In this document: piece after piece, positions 35,406-44,737 of the stretch
Numbering within the stretch: position 1 is the first letter of the stretch
How the letters are laid out: each line of letters starts with the position of its first letter
Source: Chloroflexota bacterium
GTDB lineage: Bacteria; Chloroflexota; Anaerolineae; Aggregatilineales; Phototrophicaceae
Length of the DNA stretch: 45,797 nt
Direction: 5' to 3'
Assembly: GCA_011525385.1 (NCBI GenBank)
Contig: WTGF01000084.1
Span: forward strand, 1-45,797
The notes under the pieces: generated by a model
What the model saw: the letters and a program-made list of their open reading frames with translations, nothing else
Databases searched by the model: none
Told to the model about the DNA's origin: nothing
Translations under genes and position numbers: made by a program

Positions 35406-36419
35406 ATGAACCTCCGATTCTATCTGCTGCGCCGAATCGCGCTGATCGTTCCCACGCTGATCGGCCTCAGCATACTCACTTTCTCCATTGCCCGCTTGGT
35501 GCCGGGTGATCCCGTCGGGCTGGCGGCCGGACCCCAAGCCACCGAAGAGATCAAAGAAGCGCTGCGGCGGGAATTCGGGCTAGATCAACCGCTGCCGGTT
35601 CAATATATCAACTATATGGCGGGTTTATTCCGCGGCGACTGGGGGCAATCGCTCTATACGCGCCGCGATGTCTTGCCGGACCTGCGAACTTTCTGGCCGG
35701 CGACGCTGGAATTGACCACCATCGCCGTCATTATCGCCACGCTATTGGGTGTGCCGGCTGGCGTCATCTCCGCCATGTATCGCAATCGGCTGCCCGACCA
35801 TGTCGCGCGGATATTGTCGCTCTTTTTTGTCAGTTTTCCGGCCTTTTGGCTGGCGATGATCTTTCAGACCTGGTTCGGCCGCGACTTGGGCATGTTTCCC
35901 ATCAACAAGCGCCTGCCAGTGCTGGTCGCGCCCCCGGCCACGACCACCGGTTTATTTCTGATTGACAGCTTGATTCAACTCGATTTCGAGACCTTTCTTA
36001 TCTCGTTGAAACATATTTTTATCCCGTCCCTGGTGTTGTCCTTTAGCGCCTTTGCCAGCATCACGCGGATCACCCGCGCCAGCATGGTCGAAGCGCTGGA
36101 AAAGGATTTTGTGCGCATGGAGCGGGCCATCGGCATCCCTTATCGCATCATCATTTTTAAGTATGTCTTGCGAAACGCCTTTATCGCGACTATCACGGTC
36201 ATCTCGCTCAACTTTGGCTGGCTGATGGCGGGCGCCATATTGATCGAAACTATATTCGACTGGCCAGGCCTGGGCCTTTACGCTGTGCACGCGTCGCTGA
36301 GCCTGGATTTTCAGCCGATTATGGGCATTGCTTTTCTTTATGGAGTCGTCTTTAGCCTGATCAATATCCTGACGGATATGGTCTATGGCATTTTGGACCC
36401 GAGGATTCGCTATGGCTGA
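35406..36419 (+). CDS. ABC peptide-type permease, DppB type
   Basis: This 337-residue membrane permease starts MNLRFYLLRRIALIVPTLIG as DppB proteins do, and has SIARLVPGDPV and an EAA-type loop near 230-250 (MVEALEKDFVRMERAIGI). About six membrane segments follow. No good ribosome site precedes the ATG, and a 186-bp gap with the hairpin pair separates it from the binding protein. The next gene overlaps by 8 bp. Confidence 0.93.
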   Translation: MNLRFYLLRRIALIVPTLIGLSILTFSIARLVPGDPVGLAAGPQATEEIKEALRREFGLDQPLPVQYINYMAGLFRGDWGQSLYTRRDVLPDLRTFWPATLELTTIAVIIATLLGVPAGVISAMYRNRLPDHVARILSLFFVSFPAFWLAMIFQTWFGRDLGMFPINKRLPVLVAPPATTTGLFLIDSLIQLDFETFLISLKHIFIPSLVLSFSAFASITRITRASMVEALEKDFVRMERAIGIPYRIIIFKYVLRNAFIATITVISLNFGWLMAGAILIETIFDWPGLGLYAVHASLSLDFQPIMGIAFLYGVVFSLINILTDMVYGILDPRIRYG

Positions 36420-37317
36420 GTCCGACAGGCGCAAGAGCTCAAAACGGAACGAGGCGCGCTCGGCCCGTTGGGAGAATATCGCCCGCGGCTTGTATCGCTT
36501 TCGCTCCAACCGGCTCTCGATGATCGGTCTGTTAATGCTGATCTTCATCTTGCTGGTTGCGATCTTCGCTCCAATCATCGCGCCTTATCCCGAGGACGCC
36601 GCCGGCAAAACTCGTGTCATGGCACGTCTGCAACCGCCGAGCGAGGATTTTGTCTTCGGCACCGACAAGATTGGGCGCGATATCTTCAGCCGCGTGGTCA
36701 TGGGAACCGGTCTGGCGCTGCAAGTCGGCACTGTCATCATCTTGCTGGCGACCAGTATTGGCGTCACCATCGGCGCGGTCTCGGGTTATGCTGGCGGCTG
36801 GGTCGATGACATCCTCATGCGCATCACCGATATTTTCTTGACTGTGCCCGCCCTGGTGCTGGCGATCGCCATTTCCGCCGCGCTGGGCAAGGGCATCATC
36901 AATGCCATGATCGGTATTTCGCTGGTCTGGTGGCCGGGCTTCGCCCGCTTGACCCGCAGTCTGGTGCTGTCCTTGCGCGAAGAGCCCTTCGTCGAGGCCG
37001 CATACGGCATCGGCGCCGGTCACATGCGCATCATCTTCCGTCACATTCTGCCCAATGCGGTGTCTCCCATCATCATCAAAATGACCACCGATTTCGGCTT
37101 CGCGGTTTTGACGGCCGCCGCGCTGGGATTCATCGGGCTGGGCGCGCAGCCGCCGACGCCGGAGTGGGGCGCCATGATCAACGACGGCCGTCGTTATTTC
37201 CCGGATGAGTGGTGGATCGCGACCTTCCCCGGGCTGGCGATCTGGTTGATGGTTTTCAGTTGGAACCTGATCGGCGACGGCTTGCGCGACGTCTTGGATC
37301 CGCGCGCGCGGCGGTAG
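36412..37317 (+). CDS. ABC peptide-type permease, DppC type
   Basis: This 301-residue permease follows the DppC pattern: a charged cytoplasmic N-terminus (SDRRKSSKRNEARSAR), a first membrane segment at about 35-57, the segment PSEDFVFGTDKIGRDIFSRV, and an EAA-type loop near 190 (EEPFVEAAYGIGAGH). GLGAQPPTPEWGAMINDG is the usual late signature. The start at 36412 is in the downstream part of the previous gene, with an 8-bp overlap. It pairs with DppB to make the channel. Confidence 0.93.
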   Translation: MAESDRRKSSKRNEARSARWENIARGLYRFRSNRLSMIGLLMLIFILLVAIFAPIIAPYPEDAAGKTRVMARLQPPSEDFVFGTDKIGRDIFSRVVMGTGLALQVGTVIILLATSIGVTIGAVSGYAGGWVDDILMRITDIFLTVPALVLAIAISAALGKGIINAMIGISLVWWPGFARLTRSLVLSLREEPFVEAAYGIGAGHMRIIFRHILPNAVSPIIIKMTTDFGFAVLTAAALGFIGLGAQPPTPEWGAMINDGRRYFPDEWWIATFPGLAIWLMVFSWNLIGDGLRDVLDPRARR

Positions 37318-37318
37318 C

Positions 37319-38350
37319 ATGCCCATGGCTGATTTGCTCAACATAGAAGACCTGCACCTGGAATTCCACACCTACGACGGCGTGGCCAAAGTGCTAGCGG
37401 GCGTCGACTTAAAGATGCAGCGCGGCGATGTGCTGGGCTTGGTCGGCGAAACGGGCTGCGGCAAATCGATGACAGCGCTTTCCGTGCCGCGTTTGATCCC
37501 CATGCCGCCGGGCAAGATCACCGAAGGCCGCGTCACTTTCGATGGCGAAGACATCCTGAGCAAGTCGGAAGGCGAAATGGAGGCTTTCCGCGCCAGCCAT
37601 CTGGGCATGATCTTTCAGGATCCGGTCACGAATCTGAATCCGCTCTTCACCATCCGCGAGCAATTGGTGGATGCCGTGCTCTATCAACAAGCGCGCGGAC
37701 AAAAGGTGCCCGGGCGTTGGAAGGGATTTATGCCATCGGTGCGGCAGTTGCGGGGCGAGGCGCAGGAACGCGCGGTTGAATTGATGCGCTTGACGGGCAT
37801 TCCCGATGGCGACAAGCGCATTTATGAATACCCGCATCAATTCAGCGGCGGCATGCGGCAGCGCGTCTTGATCGCAATGGCCTTGGCAGGCGACCCGGAT
37901 CTGTTGATCGCCGATGAACCAACAACGGCTCTCGATGTTACCATTCAGGCGCAGATCCTGCGCTTGATACGCTCCCTGGTCAAACAGCTCGGCTTGACCG
38001 TCTTGCTCATCACCCACAATCTTGGTGTGGTGGCGCGCAGTTGCGAGCGCGTGGCCGTGATGTATTCCGGGCGCGTCGTCGAAGAATCGCCGGTGCGTGA
38101 ACTCTTCAAGAATCCCAAACATCCCTACACGCGCGGATTGATCAATGCCGTGCCACAAAAGGACGTCAGTCGCGGCGGACTGATCGGCATTCCGGGCATG
38201 ATCCCGAATTTGATTGATCCGCCGGCTGGTTGCCGTTTTCATCCCCGTTGCGAGCAGGCGATGGAGATCTGCCGCCGGCAGGTGCCGGCGGCGATCCCGG
38301 TCGGCGCGGAACACAAGGCATCGTGCTTCCTGTACCCGGAGGATGCATGA
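37319..38350 (+). CDS. ABC peptide-type ATPase, DppD type
   Basis: This 343-residue ATPase has Walker A GETGCGKS, signature FSGGMRQRV, Walker [13 protein letters not shown] and H-loop LLITHN. The C-terminal peptide-ATPase extension has Cys residues in [16 protein letters not shown] and near the end, typical of DppD/OppD and sometimes linked to an iron-sulfur cluster. The start could be the first or third codon (MPM). The stop overlaps the next gene as ATGA. Confidence 0.94.
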   Translation: MPMADLLNIEDLHLEFHTYDGVAKVLAGVDLKMQRGDVLGLVGETGCGKSMTALSVPRLIPMPPGKITEGRVTFDGEDILSKSEGEMEAFRASHLGMIFQDPVTNLNPLFTIREQLVDAVLYQQARGQKVPGRWKGFMPSVRQLRGEAQERAVELMRLTGIPDGDKRIYEYPHQFSGGMRQRVLIAMALAGDPDLLIADEPTTALDVTIQAQILRLIRSLVKQLGLTVLLITHNLGVVARSCERVAVMYSGRVVEESPVRELFKNPKHPYTRGLINAVPQKDVSRGGLIGIPGMIPNLIDPPAGCRFHPRCEQAMEICRRQVPAAIPVGAEHKASCFLYPEDA

Positions 38351-39345
38351 GCCGTCTGCTGGAGATCAATCACCTGAAGAAATACTTTCCCATTCGCGGC
38401 GGCTTGCTAAACCGACGGGTGGCGGATTTCCGCGCGGTCGACGACGTCAGCTTTACGCTGCAAGAAGGCAAAACCCTCGGCTTGGTCGGTGAGTCCGGTT
38501 CCGGCAAGACGACCATCGGCAAGTGCATATTGCGACTTTTGGAGCCCACGTCCGGACAGATCCTCTACGATGGGCAGGACATCACGCACATCAAAGCCCG
38601 TGAATTGCGCCGCCTGCGGGGCGAGATTCAAATGATCTATCAAGCGCCGGCCGCCTCATTGAACGGGCGCATGACTGTCGGGCAGATTATCGGCGAGCCA
38701 CTTTGGATCCACGAAAAGCTGCGTGGAGACGAGGCGCGCGACCGCGTGCTGGAACTGATGACCGTGGTTGGCTTGAAAGAAGAGCACTACTACCGCTATC
38801 CGCACGAATTCAGCGGTGGGCAACAACAGCGTATCGGCATCGCTCGCGCCCTGGCCGTGCAGCCGCGCTTGATCGTTCTCGACGAGCCGACCTCCGCGCT
38901 CGACGTTTCCGTTCAAGCGCAGATCTTAAACCTGTTGCAAGACTTGCAAGATCAATTCGACTTGACTTATCTCTTTATCTCGCATGACCTGGGCGTGGTG
39001 CGTTACATGTGCGACGAGGTCGCCCTGCTTTATCTGGGCAAAATCGTCGAAGTAGCGAACACAGAGGTCATTTTTGAAGAGCCCAAGCACCCCTATACCC
39101 AGGCGCTGATTTCCGCCATTCCCGAACCCGATCCGGATCTGCAACGGGAGGAAATCATCATCCGCGGCGATCTGTCGCATGCTTTTTCACAGGGGGGCTG
39201 TCCCTTTGCGCCGCGCTGCCATGCTGAAAAACTTGCCAGCTGCGATTCCGTTTTGCCACCGTTGCTCGAAGCGGAGCAAGGGCATCTGGTCGCCTGTCAT
39301 TTGCATCCTGCTTTATCCGCATCATCCGCATCGGAGCCCGCTTGA
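38347..39345 (+). CDS. ABC peptide-type ATPase, DppF type
   Basis: This 332-residue ATPase is the partner of DppD: Walker A GESGSGKTT, signature FSGGQQQRIGIARAL, Walker B LIVLDEPTSALDV and H-loop FISHDLG. Typical DppF sequence [19 protein letters not shown] begins exactly at the ATGA overlap with the previous gene, so the longer upstream open frame is not used. Cys-containing motifs (GGCPFAPRCH, ASCDS, ACHLH) end the protein. Its last base is shared with the next start. Confidence 0.94.
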   Translation: MSRLLEINHLKKYFPIRGGLLNRRVADFRAVDDVSFTLQEGKTLGLVGESGSGKTTIGKCILRLLEPTSGQILYDGQDITHIKARELRRLRGEIQMIYQAPAASLNGRMTVGQIIGEPLWIHEKLRGDEARDRVLELMTVVGLKEEHYYRYPHEFSGGQQQRIGIARALAVQPRLIVLDEPTSALDVSVQAQILNLLQDLQDQFDLTYLFISHDLGVVRYMCDEVALLYLGKIVEVANTEVIFEEPKHPYTQALISAIPEPDPDLQREEIIIRGDLSHAFSQGGCPFAPRCHAEKLASCDSVLPPLLEAEQGHLVACHLHPALSASSASEPA

Positions 39346-40445
39346 TGCTCAGTCAAATCACATTGGAAGATATCCATCCCATCGGCATCGGCGCCGGCAT
39401 TTTAGGCACGGGCGGGGGAGGCAACCCCTATTTGGGCGGTTTGCACCTGGCGTCGATCATTCGCGAAATGGGACCGCAACGCATTATCGATCCCTTCGAT
39501 CTGACAGATGACGCGCTCTGCTGCGTCGTGGGAAGCATCGGCGCGCCCACAGTCAGCATCGAGAAGCTGCCGGAAGGCACCGAGATGAGCCGGGCTCTGA
39601 GCTTGCTAGAGGAGCATATCGGCCGCCGCTTTGACGCGGTCGCCATCGCCGAGATTGGCGGCGCGAACTCAATGCAGCCGCTGATCGGCGGCTTGCAGGC
39701 TGGCATCCCGACTGTCGACAGCGACAGCATGGGCCGCGCCTACCCGGAAATCCAGATGTCCTCCTTCCTCTTCGATAGCAGCGCCTCCGCCGCGCCGCTG
39801 GCCATGGTGGACGCCGCCGACAACGCCGCAGTTGTACCTGGCGCTTCCAGCGACAAATGGGCGGAGACAATCGCCCGCAACATCGCCGTCAGCATGGGCG
39901 CGCGCGCGGGGCTGGCTGGCACAATCATGAGCGGCGCGCAGGTCAAAGCCGCCGGCGTCCATTACACGCTGAGCCTGGCTCATCATCTCGGCTGCCAAGT
40001 GCTTGAGGCACAGCGACAAAAGTCCGATGTCCCCGAGGTTGTGGCGAGTGTGCTGGACGGCCAAGTCATTTTTCACGGGAAGATCAGCGATGTCGACCGC
40101 CGCGTCAGCAAGGGATTCGCTCGCGGCGGCGTCCGTATCGACAGCTTCAGCGGTGCGGACAAACTGGAAATCGAATTCCAAAACGAATTCCTGATCGCAT
40201 TCATCAATGGCGAGGTGGCGGTGACGACCCCCGATCTGATCTGCATCGTCACAGAAGAAGAGGGCGAACCGGTCACGACGGAGTTACTGCGCTATGGCAC
40301 GCGAGTGGCTGTCATCGCCGTGCCGGCGCCCCCGCAGCTCAAGACAGGGGTCGCGCTCGAGGTGGTGGGACCCGCCGCCTTCGGCTACGATGTCGCGTTC
40401 CGTCCCTTACCGGGCGGCGTGATTGGGCTGGCGCCGGGCCGCTGA
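39345..40445 (+). CDS. DUF917 protein (S-methylthiohydantoin desulfurase-like domain)
   Basis: This 366-residue protein has the DUF917 signature GIGAGILGTGGGGNPYLGG near residue 15 and NSMQPLIGGLQAGIPTVDSD around 110-130. DUF917 proteins usually sit beside hydantoinase/oxoprolinase (HyuA) genes and may act on hydantoin-like or N-carbamoyl compounds; the exact reaction is unknown. It shares one base with dppF, so it belongs to the importer operon, which suggests that the importer brings in its substrate. The usual HyuA neighbour does exist, at 44738, but three unrelated secreted-protein genes lie between. Confidence 0.88.
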   Translation: MLSQITLEDIHPIGIGAGILGTGGGGNPYLGGLHLASIIREMGPQRIIDPFDLTDDALCCVVGSIGAPTVSIEKLPEGTEMSRALSLLEEHIGRRFDAVAIAEIGGANSMQPLIGGLQAGIPTVDSDSMGRAYPEIQMSSFLFDSSASAAPLAMVDAADNAAVVPGASSDKWAETIARNIAVSMGARAGLAGTIMSGAQVKAAGVHYTLSLAHHLGCQVLEAQRQKSDVPEVVASVLDGQVIFHGKISDVDRRVSKGFARGGVRIDSFSGADKLEIEFQNEFLIAFINGEVAVTTPDLICIVTEEEGEPVTTELLRYGTRVAVIAVPAPPQLKTGVALEVVGPAAFGYDVAFRPLPGGVIGLAPGR

Positions 40446-40492
40446 AGATACAAGGATTATAAATGCTTGCTCTGTGCCTTAAGGAGGCAACA

Positions 40493-41881
40493 GTGAGATT
40501 CAAATCGTTTGCGATAATCGTAGCGGTCTTCGTCTTGTGCGGCGTGGCATCGGCGCAGGCATATGACATTCGCACCACTAGTAGAAATAATTTGCGGGCC
40601 GAGCCCAGCCTTGACGGGACATTCATTGAAACCGTGCCGGCGGGTACAGTTCTCCATGTCGTTGGCAGGTCGGGCAGATGGCTGAAGATCAACCGAAACG
40701 GCAATGAAGTCTGGATGGCGGATTGGGTCGGTTACAGCCGCGTCGAAAGCAGCGCCGGGCCGGCGCCCCAGCCCGCGAGCAATGTACCGGCGCAGGTGGA
40801 TAACTGCTGTTTCGTCGACAGGCACTGCGCTACCGATGCGGAGTGGTCAGAAGGCTGGCACGCCTTCCAAAACAATCAATGCGCCGCGCCCGGACAGCCC
40901 CAGACATCGCAACCCGCGAGCAATGTACCCGCGCAAGTTGACAATTGCTGCTTCGTCGACAGGCAATGCAATACGCCTGCGGACTGGGAGAATGGCTTTT
41001 ATGCTTTCCGTGACAACCAATGCCCCGCGCCCGCGCAGTCTCAGTCGCAAACATCGGCGCAGCCCGCCGACATTATCCCCGCGCAAGTTGACAATTGCTG
41101 CTTCGTCGACCGACAATGCAATACGCCTGCGGACTGGGAGAATGGCTTTTACGCTTTTCGGGACAATCAGTGCCCGGCGTCGACGGTCTCTCAGCCAGTG
41201 ACAGTCAAAAGCTCTGCGGCGCCGATTTCTGCGGCAATACTGCTTTCGACTCCCTACATGACTGAGGGGGTCAGACTGTTGCTCGCCAATCCCAGCGTAG
41301 ATCCGTTTAACAATTGCTGTCATATGCGCTATCAACATAAGGACTGTCACAGCAGCGCCGAGTGGGAAGCAGGCTACTATGCATTCCAGAACAACCAGTG
41401 TATTCGTCCTGCGCCTCTTGGGACACGACCGACAATAGAAGGCAGTGCTCGCTTTGTGAGCTATGCGGAAAGAGCCTTGGAATTGATAGAGATTCATGCG
41501 CCGGAGTGGCTGAAATACATCTACGTGAGTGGCGTACGGAAGATAAAAATGATCGATACGGTTCCAGTTAACTCTTCGGTATCAGGCATGGGTTTCAACA
41601 ACATCGGATGGATAACACACGATGTCTTTCGGCAACGTCTTGATCCGAACTGGGCGCCGTCTAACCATGAGCTTGTGAGTTTGGCCGGCGCGCTGGCGCA
41701 TGAAGCCTGTCATGCTATGCAGCAGCGCACCTACAGCCAATCCGCGGGCTGGACCAACGAAGCTGCATGTTTGGAAGCGCAGCTGGCTGTCATTGAGGCG
41801 ATCAACAGGAGGCACAGTAGTATTCATTGGCTGCGGGATTTGATCGCCAATATCCAAAACCCCGATCGCTGGTGGTGGTAG
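40493..41881 (+). CDS. Secreted SH3/Cys-repeat/HEACH protein, copy 1
   Basis: This 462-residue protein starts at GTG 40493, five bases after AAGGAGG; the earlier ATG (40463) would put ten residues ahead of the signal peptide. A signal peptide (1-22, ending ASAQA) is followed by a bacterial SH3 domain (about 24-85, YDIRTTSRNNLRAEPS to MADWVGYSRV). Four modules follow with Cys pattern CC-x5-C-x17-C (residues 105-130, 152-177, 202-227) and CC-x8-C-x17-C (275-303). A C-terminal domain (about 318-462) ends WWW and holds HEACH (403-407) with Glu423 and Glu428 nearby, like a gluzincin zinc peptidase. The Cys modules should form disulfides outside the cell. Activity is unproven. Confidence 0.82.
   Translation: MRFKSFAIIVAVFVLCGVASAQAYDIRTTSRNNLRAEPSLDGTFIETVPAGTVLHVVGRSGRWLKINRNGNEVWMADWVGYSRVESSAGPAPQPASNVPAQVDNCCFVDRHCATDAEWSEGWHAFQNNQCAAPGQPQTSQPASNVPAQVDNCCFVDRQCNTPADWENGFYAFRDNQCPAPAQSQSQTSAQPADIIPAQVDNCCFVDRQCNTPADWENGFYAFRDNQCPASTVSQPVTVKSSAAPISAAILLSTPYMTEGVRLLLANPSVDPFNNCCHMRYQHKDCHSSAEWEAGYYAFQNNQCIRPAPLGTRPTIEGSARFVSYAERALELIEIHAPEWLKYIYVSGVRKIKMIDTVPVNSSVSGMGFNNIGWITHDVFRQRLDPNWAPSNHELVSLAGALAHEACHAMQQRTYSQSAGWTNEAACLEAQLAVIEAINRRHSSIHWLRDLIANIQNPDRWWW
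40655..40997 (+). repeat. 343-bp block identical to 42148-42490 (part of copies 1 and 2)
   Basis: Base by base, 40655-40997 is identical to 42148-42490 (offset 1493). It covers the end of the SH3 domain, the first linker and the first two Cys modules. Flanking sequence on both sides is clearly diverged, including synonymous sites. This indicates recent gene conversion or tandem duplication. A second, shorter repeat with period 150 bp exists inside copy 1 (40931 onwards against 41081 onwards). Confidence 0.85.
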
Positions 41882-41985
41882 AGATGCGGCGAACGCTGCC
41901 GGCGATGCGATAGTTCAGGCGCAGGTTGTTGGATAAGTGTCAATACTCACCGGAAGCGAATACATTTGAGAAACGGAGTTTCCCA

Positions 41986-43314
41986 ATGAAAGCGAAGCTG
42001 CTGGCGGCAACAATAGCCGTGTTTTTTCTATATAGTATGGCATCGGCGCAGGGCTATGATATTCGCACCACAAGCAGAAACAATTTGCGGGCTGCGCCCA
42101 GCCTTGACGGGACTTTTCTCGAAACCGTGCCGTCGGGCACAGTCCTGCATGTCGTTGGCAGGTCGGGCAGATGGCTGAAGATCAACCGAAACGGCAATGA
42201 AGTCTGGATGGCGGATTGGGTCGGTTACAGCCGCGTCGAAAGCAGCGCCGGGCCGGCGCCCCAGCCCGCGAGCAATGTACCGGCGCAGGTGGATAACTGC
42301 TGTTTCGTCGACAGGCACTGCGCTACCGATGCGGAGTGGTCAGAAGGCTGGCACGCCTTCCAAAACAATCAATGCGCCGCGCCCGGACAGCCCCAGACAT
42401 CGCAACCCGCGAGCAATGTACCCGCGCAAGTTGACAATTGCTGCTTCGTCGACAGGCAATGCAATACGCCTGCGGACTGGGAGAATGGCTATTACGCTTT
42501 CCAGAACGGCCAATGCGCGGCGCTGGCGCAGGCTCAGTCCCAGACATACACACAGCCCGTCAGCAATGTTTCCGGAACGATTGACAACTGCTGTTTGGTC
42601 AACCGACAGTGCCACAGCCCGGATGATTGGGACCAAGGCTTTTACGCTTATCTGGCGGGCCAGTGCCCGGTATCGGGCGGCGTGCGGAGAGTGGCCTGGA
42701 CCTCATACATGCCCGCCGGGGTGACAGAACTCTTGACAAATCCCTCCAGCGATCCCTTTGACAATTGCTGTATTATGTACCATGGCACCTGTCACAGCAG
42801 CGGCGACTGGGAGCGCGGACGCAAGCGCTATATCGATCGTTACTGTCTTCATCCAGCGCCTCTGGGGACGCGCCCCAGGATCGTGGGCAACGACAAATTC
42901 AAATACCTGGTGGAAAACGCGCTGGCGCTGATAGGGGCACATGCGCCCGAATGGCTGCATTTTATCGATCACAGTGGCACGCTCATGTTTGAAGCGCGCG
43001 TGGACCAAGCCGGGGGCTTTTACAATCAAGATTGGTCGATCGTGCATGGCTGGACTAGTTTTGAGAATAATGATCCGCATTGGTTGCCCGATTACGATTA
43101 TTTTGTGGGCTTCGCCGGTGGCATCGTTCATGAAGCCTGTCACTCTATTATGCAGCGAACCCACACTCAACTCCCGGGTTGGAGAAACGAAGCGCCTTGC
43201 GTCGAAGCCCAGTTGGCTGTCATCGAGGCTATCAATCCCAACTCCGGGGATGTTCCCTGGCTGCGGGATCTGGTGGCCAATATCCGCAACCCGGAAGTCT
43301 GGTGGTGGGACTAA
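41986..43314 (+). CDS. Secreted SH3/Cys-repeat/HEACH protein, copy 2
   Basis: This 442-residue paralog starts at 41986 with GGAG seven bases upstream; the open frame from 41926 lacks one. Its signal peptide ends SASAQG, followed by the SH3 domain, then Cys modules at 105-130 and 152-177 (identical to copy 1), 202-227 and 261-287, the last with CC-x6-C-x17-C. The C-terminal domain has HEACH (382-386) with Glu402 and Glu407 and ends in EVWWWD. The spacers before copies 2 and 3 resemble each other (GCGATGCGA, TTCAGGCGCAGGT), so each duplication unit of about 1.5 kb contains gene and spacer. A soluble secreted or cell-wall-attached peptidase is suggested by the SH3 domain, but that is inference. 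Confidence 0.82.
   Translation: MKAKLLAATIAVFFLYSMASAQGYDIRTTSRNNLRAAPSLDGTFLETVPSGTVLHVVGRSGRWLKINRNGNEVWMADWVGYSRVESSAGPAPQPASNVPAQVDNCCFVDRHCATDAEWSEGWHAFQNNQCAAPGQPQTSQPASNVPAQVDNCCFVDRQCNTPADWENGYYAFQNGQCAALAQAQSQTYTQPVSNVSGTIDNCCLVNRQCHSPDDWDQGFYAYLAGQCPVSGGVRRVAWTSYMPAGVTELLTNPSSDPFDNCCIMYHGTCHSSGDWERGRKRYIDRYCLHPAPLGTRPRIVGNDKFKYLVENALALIGAHAPEWLHFIDHSGTLMFEARVDQAGGFYNQDWSIVHGWTSFENNDPHWLPDYDYFVGFAGGIVHEACHSIMQRTHTQLPGWRNEAPCVEAQLAVIEAINPNSGDVPWLRDLVANIRNPEVWWWD
42148..42490 (+). repeat. 343-bp block identical to 40655-40997
   Basis: This is the partner of the block described at 40655-40997; the sequence is identical over 343 bp and then diverges at once (ATTACG against TTTATG). Confidence 0.85.
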
Positions 43315-43421
43315 CAGCGATGTGGCTAAACGTTCCGGCGATGCGACAATTCAGGCGCAGGTGCTTGGAAAGTGTCTGTATTCTCGGGACGCGACTAGGT
43401 TAAGCGAATCGGAGTTTCCTC

Positions 43422-44618
43422 ATGAAAGCGAAGCTGCTGGCGGCAATATTAGTCGTGCTTCTTCAATACAGTATGGCATTGGCGCAGGGCTATGATATTC
43501 GCACCACTAGCAGAAACAATTTGCGGGCTGCGCCCAGCCTTGACGGGACGTTTCTCGAAACCGTGCCGGCGGGTACGGTTCTCCATGTCGTTGGCAGGCT
43601 GAACCGTTGGCTGAAGATTAGCCGAAACGGGAATGAAGTCTGGATGGCGGATTGGGTCGGTTACAGCCGCGTCGAAAGCAGCGCGGTTGCAGCGCCCCAG
43701 CCCGCGAGCAATGTCCCCGCGCAAGTAGACAATTGCTGTTTCGTCGACAGGCAATGCGCCACAGATGCGGACTGGACAGAGGGCTGGCACGCCTTCCAGA
43801 ACGGCCAGTGCGCCGCGCCTGCGCAGCCTCAGCCACAGACACCAACACAGCCTGCGAGCAATGTACCCGCAAATGTTGACAATTGCTGCTTCGTGGATCG
43901 GCAGTGCCATAGCGATGCGGCCTGGACGGACGGCTATCATGCGTTTCAGAACAATCAGTGCCCGGTGGCTGCGGGCGCTCGACAAGGGGTAGCGGCGTCG
44001 CCTGCTGCGAGTATCAGCGTCTGGACGCCAAACATGACCGAGGGCGTGAAACAGTTTTTGGCCAATCCGTCCAGTGATCCCTTCAACAACTGCTGCTACA
44101 TGCACCACAACACGTGCCACAGTGAGGAAGACTGGCAGCGGGGCGCTCATCAGTATCAGCATCATGAGTGCGCTCACCCGGCGCCGCTCTGGACGCTTCC
44201 CACAATAGTGGACAACGGAACGCCAGTGGGCAGCGCAAGATTTACCGACCTGGTGAACACTGCCCTGGATTTGATACGGGATCATGCGCCGGAATGGCTG
44301 GGTTATATTCAGCTCAGTGGCGTGAGGCAGCTAGAACTGATACCCGGGAAGCTAACAGCTGGGTTCTGGAACCAGCAATGGTTGACGGGGCTCGGCTACT
44401 GGAGCGAGCAACAGACTGATCCAAATTGGGTGCCCGACCTCAACTATGTTTTGAGTTATGTGAACGGGATCACGCATGAGGCTTGCCATGCCATTAAGCA
44501 GCGAACCTACACTCAAACTGCTGGCTGGGCAAACGAAGTACCTTGCATTGAAGCGGGCAGGGCTGCAGTAGATTCCATCAGACCCCACGTTCGAGGTTTC
44601 CGCTGGCCGCGGACTTAG
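43422..44618 (+). CDS. Secreted SH3/Cys-repeat/HEACH protein, copy 3 (shortened at the C-terminus)
   Basis: This 398-residue paralog has the same leader (MKAKLLAAILVVLL), SH3 domain and three Cys modules (105-130, 155-180, 224-250), the last with CC-x6-C-x17-C. HEACH is at 352-356 with Glu372 and Glu377. It lacks the final WLRDL-ANI-NP-WWW of the other two: the frame runs into RPHVRGFRWPRT and stops, yet the DNA after it (TGGCCGCGGACTTAGG) still aligns with TGGCTGCGGGATCTGG of copy 2, so a small deletion has shifted the frame. One extra base would restore a WPRDL stretch. It is either degenerating, altered at the end, or carries a sequencing error. Ribosome site: GGAGTTTCCTC before the ATG. 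Confidence 0.78.
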   Translation: MKAKLLAAILVVLLQYSMALAQGYDIRTTSRNNLRAAPSLDGTFLETVPAGTVLHVVGRLNRWLKISRNGNEVWMADWVGYSRVESSAVAAPQPASNVPAQVDNCCFVDRQCATDADWTEGWHAFQNGQCAAPAQPQPQTPTQPASNVPANVDNCCFVDRQCHSDAAWTDGYHAFQNNQCPVAAGARQGVAASPAASISVWTPNMTEGVKQFLANPSSDPFNNCCYMHHNTCHSEEDWQRGAHQYQHHECAHPAPLWTLPTIVDNGTPVGSARFTDLVNTALDLIRDHAPEWLGYIQLSGVRQLELIPGKLTAGFWNQQWLTGLGYWSEQQTDPNWVPDLNYVLSYVNGITHEACHAIKQRTYTQTAGWANEVPCIEAGRAAVDSIRPHVRGFRWPRT

Positions 44619-44737
44619 GACGCCAATTATCTCGCGCTCGCAGGCATATCGTCGGTGCGAGGCGGCGAACTTCGTCAACGATACCGGCGCGCGCAGTTTC
44701 AAACATTAGTGTCAACATACAATGAAGGAGCAGGCAA

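Noticed and set aside
40931..41160. Possible CRISPR-like repeat in the secreted-protein gene
   Set aside because: The 150-bp period is an in-frame Cys module of a protein, without spacer variety or short palindromic repeats.
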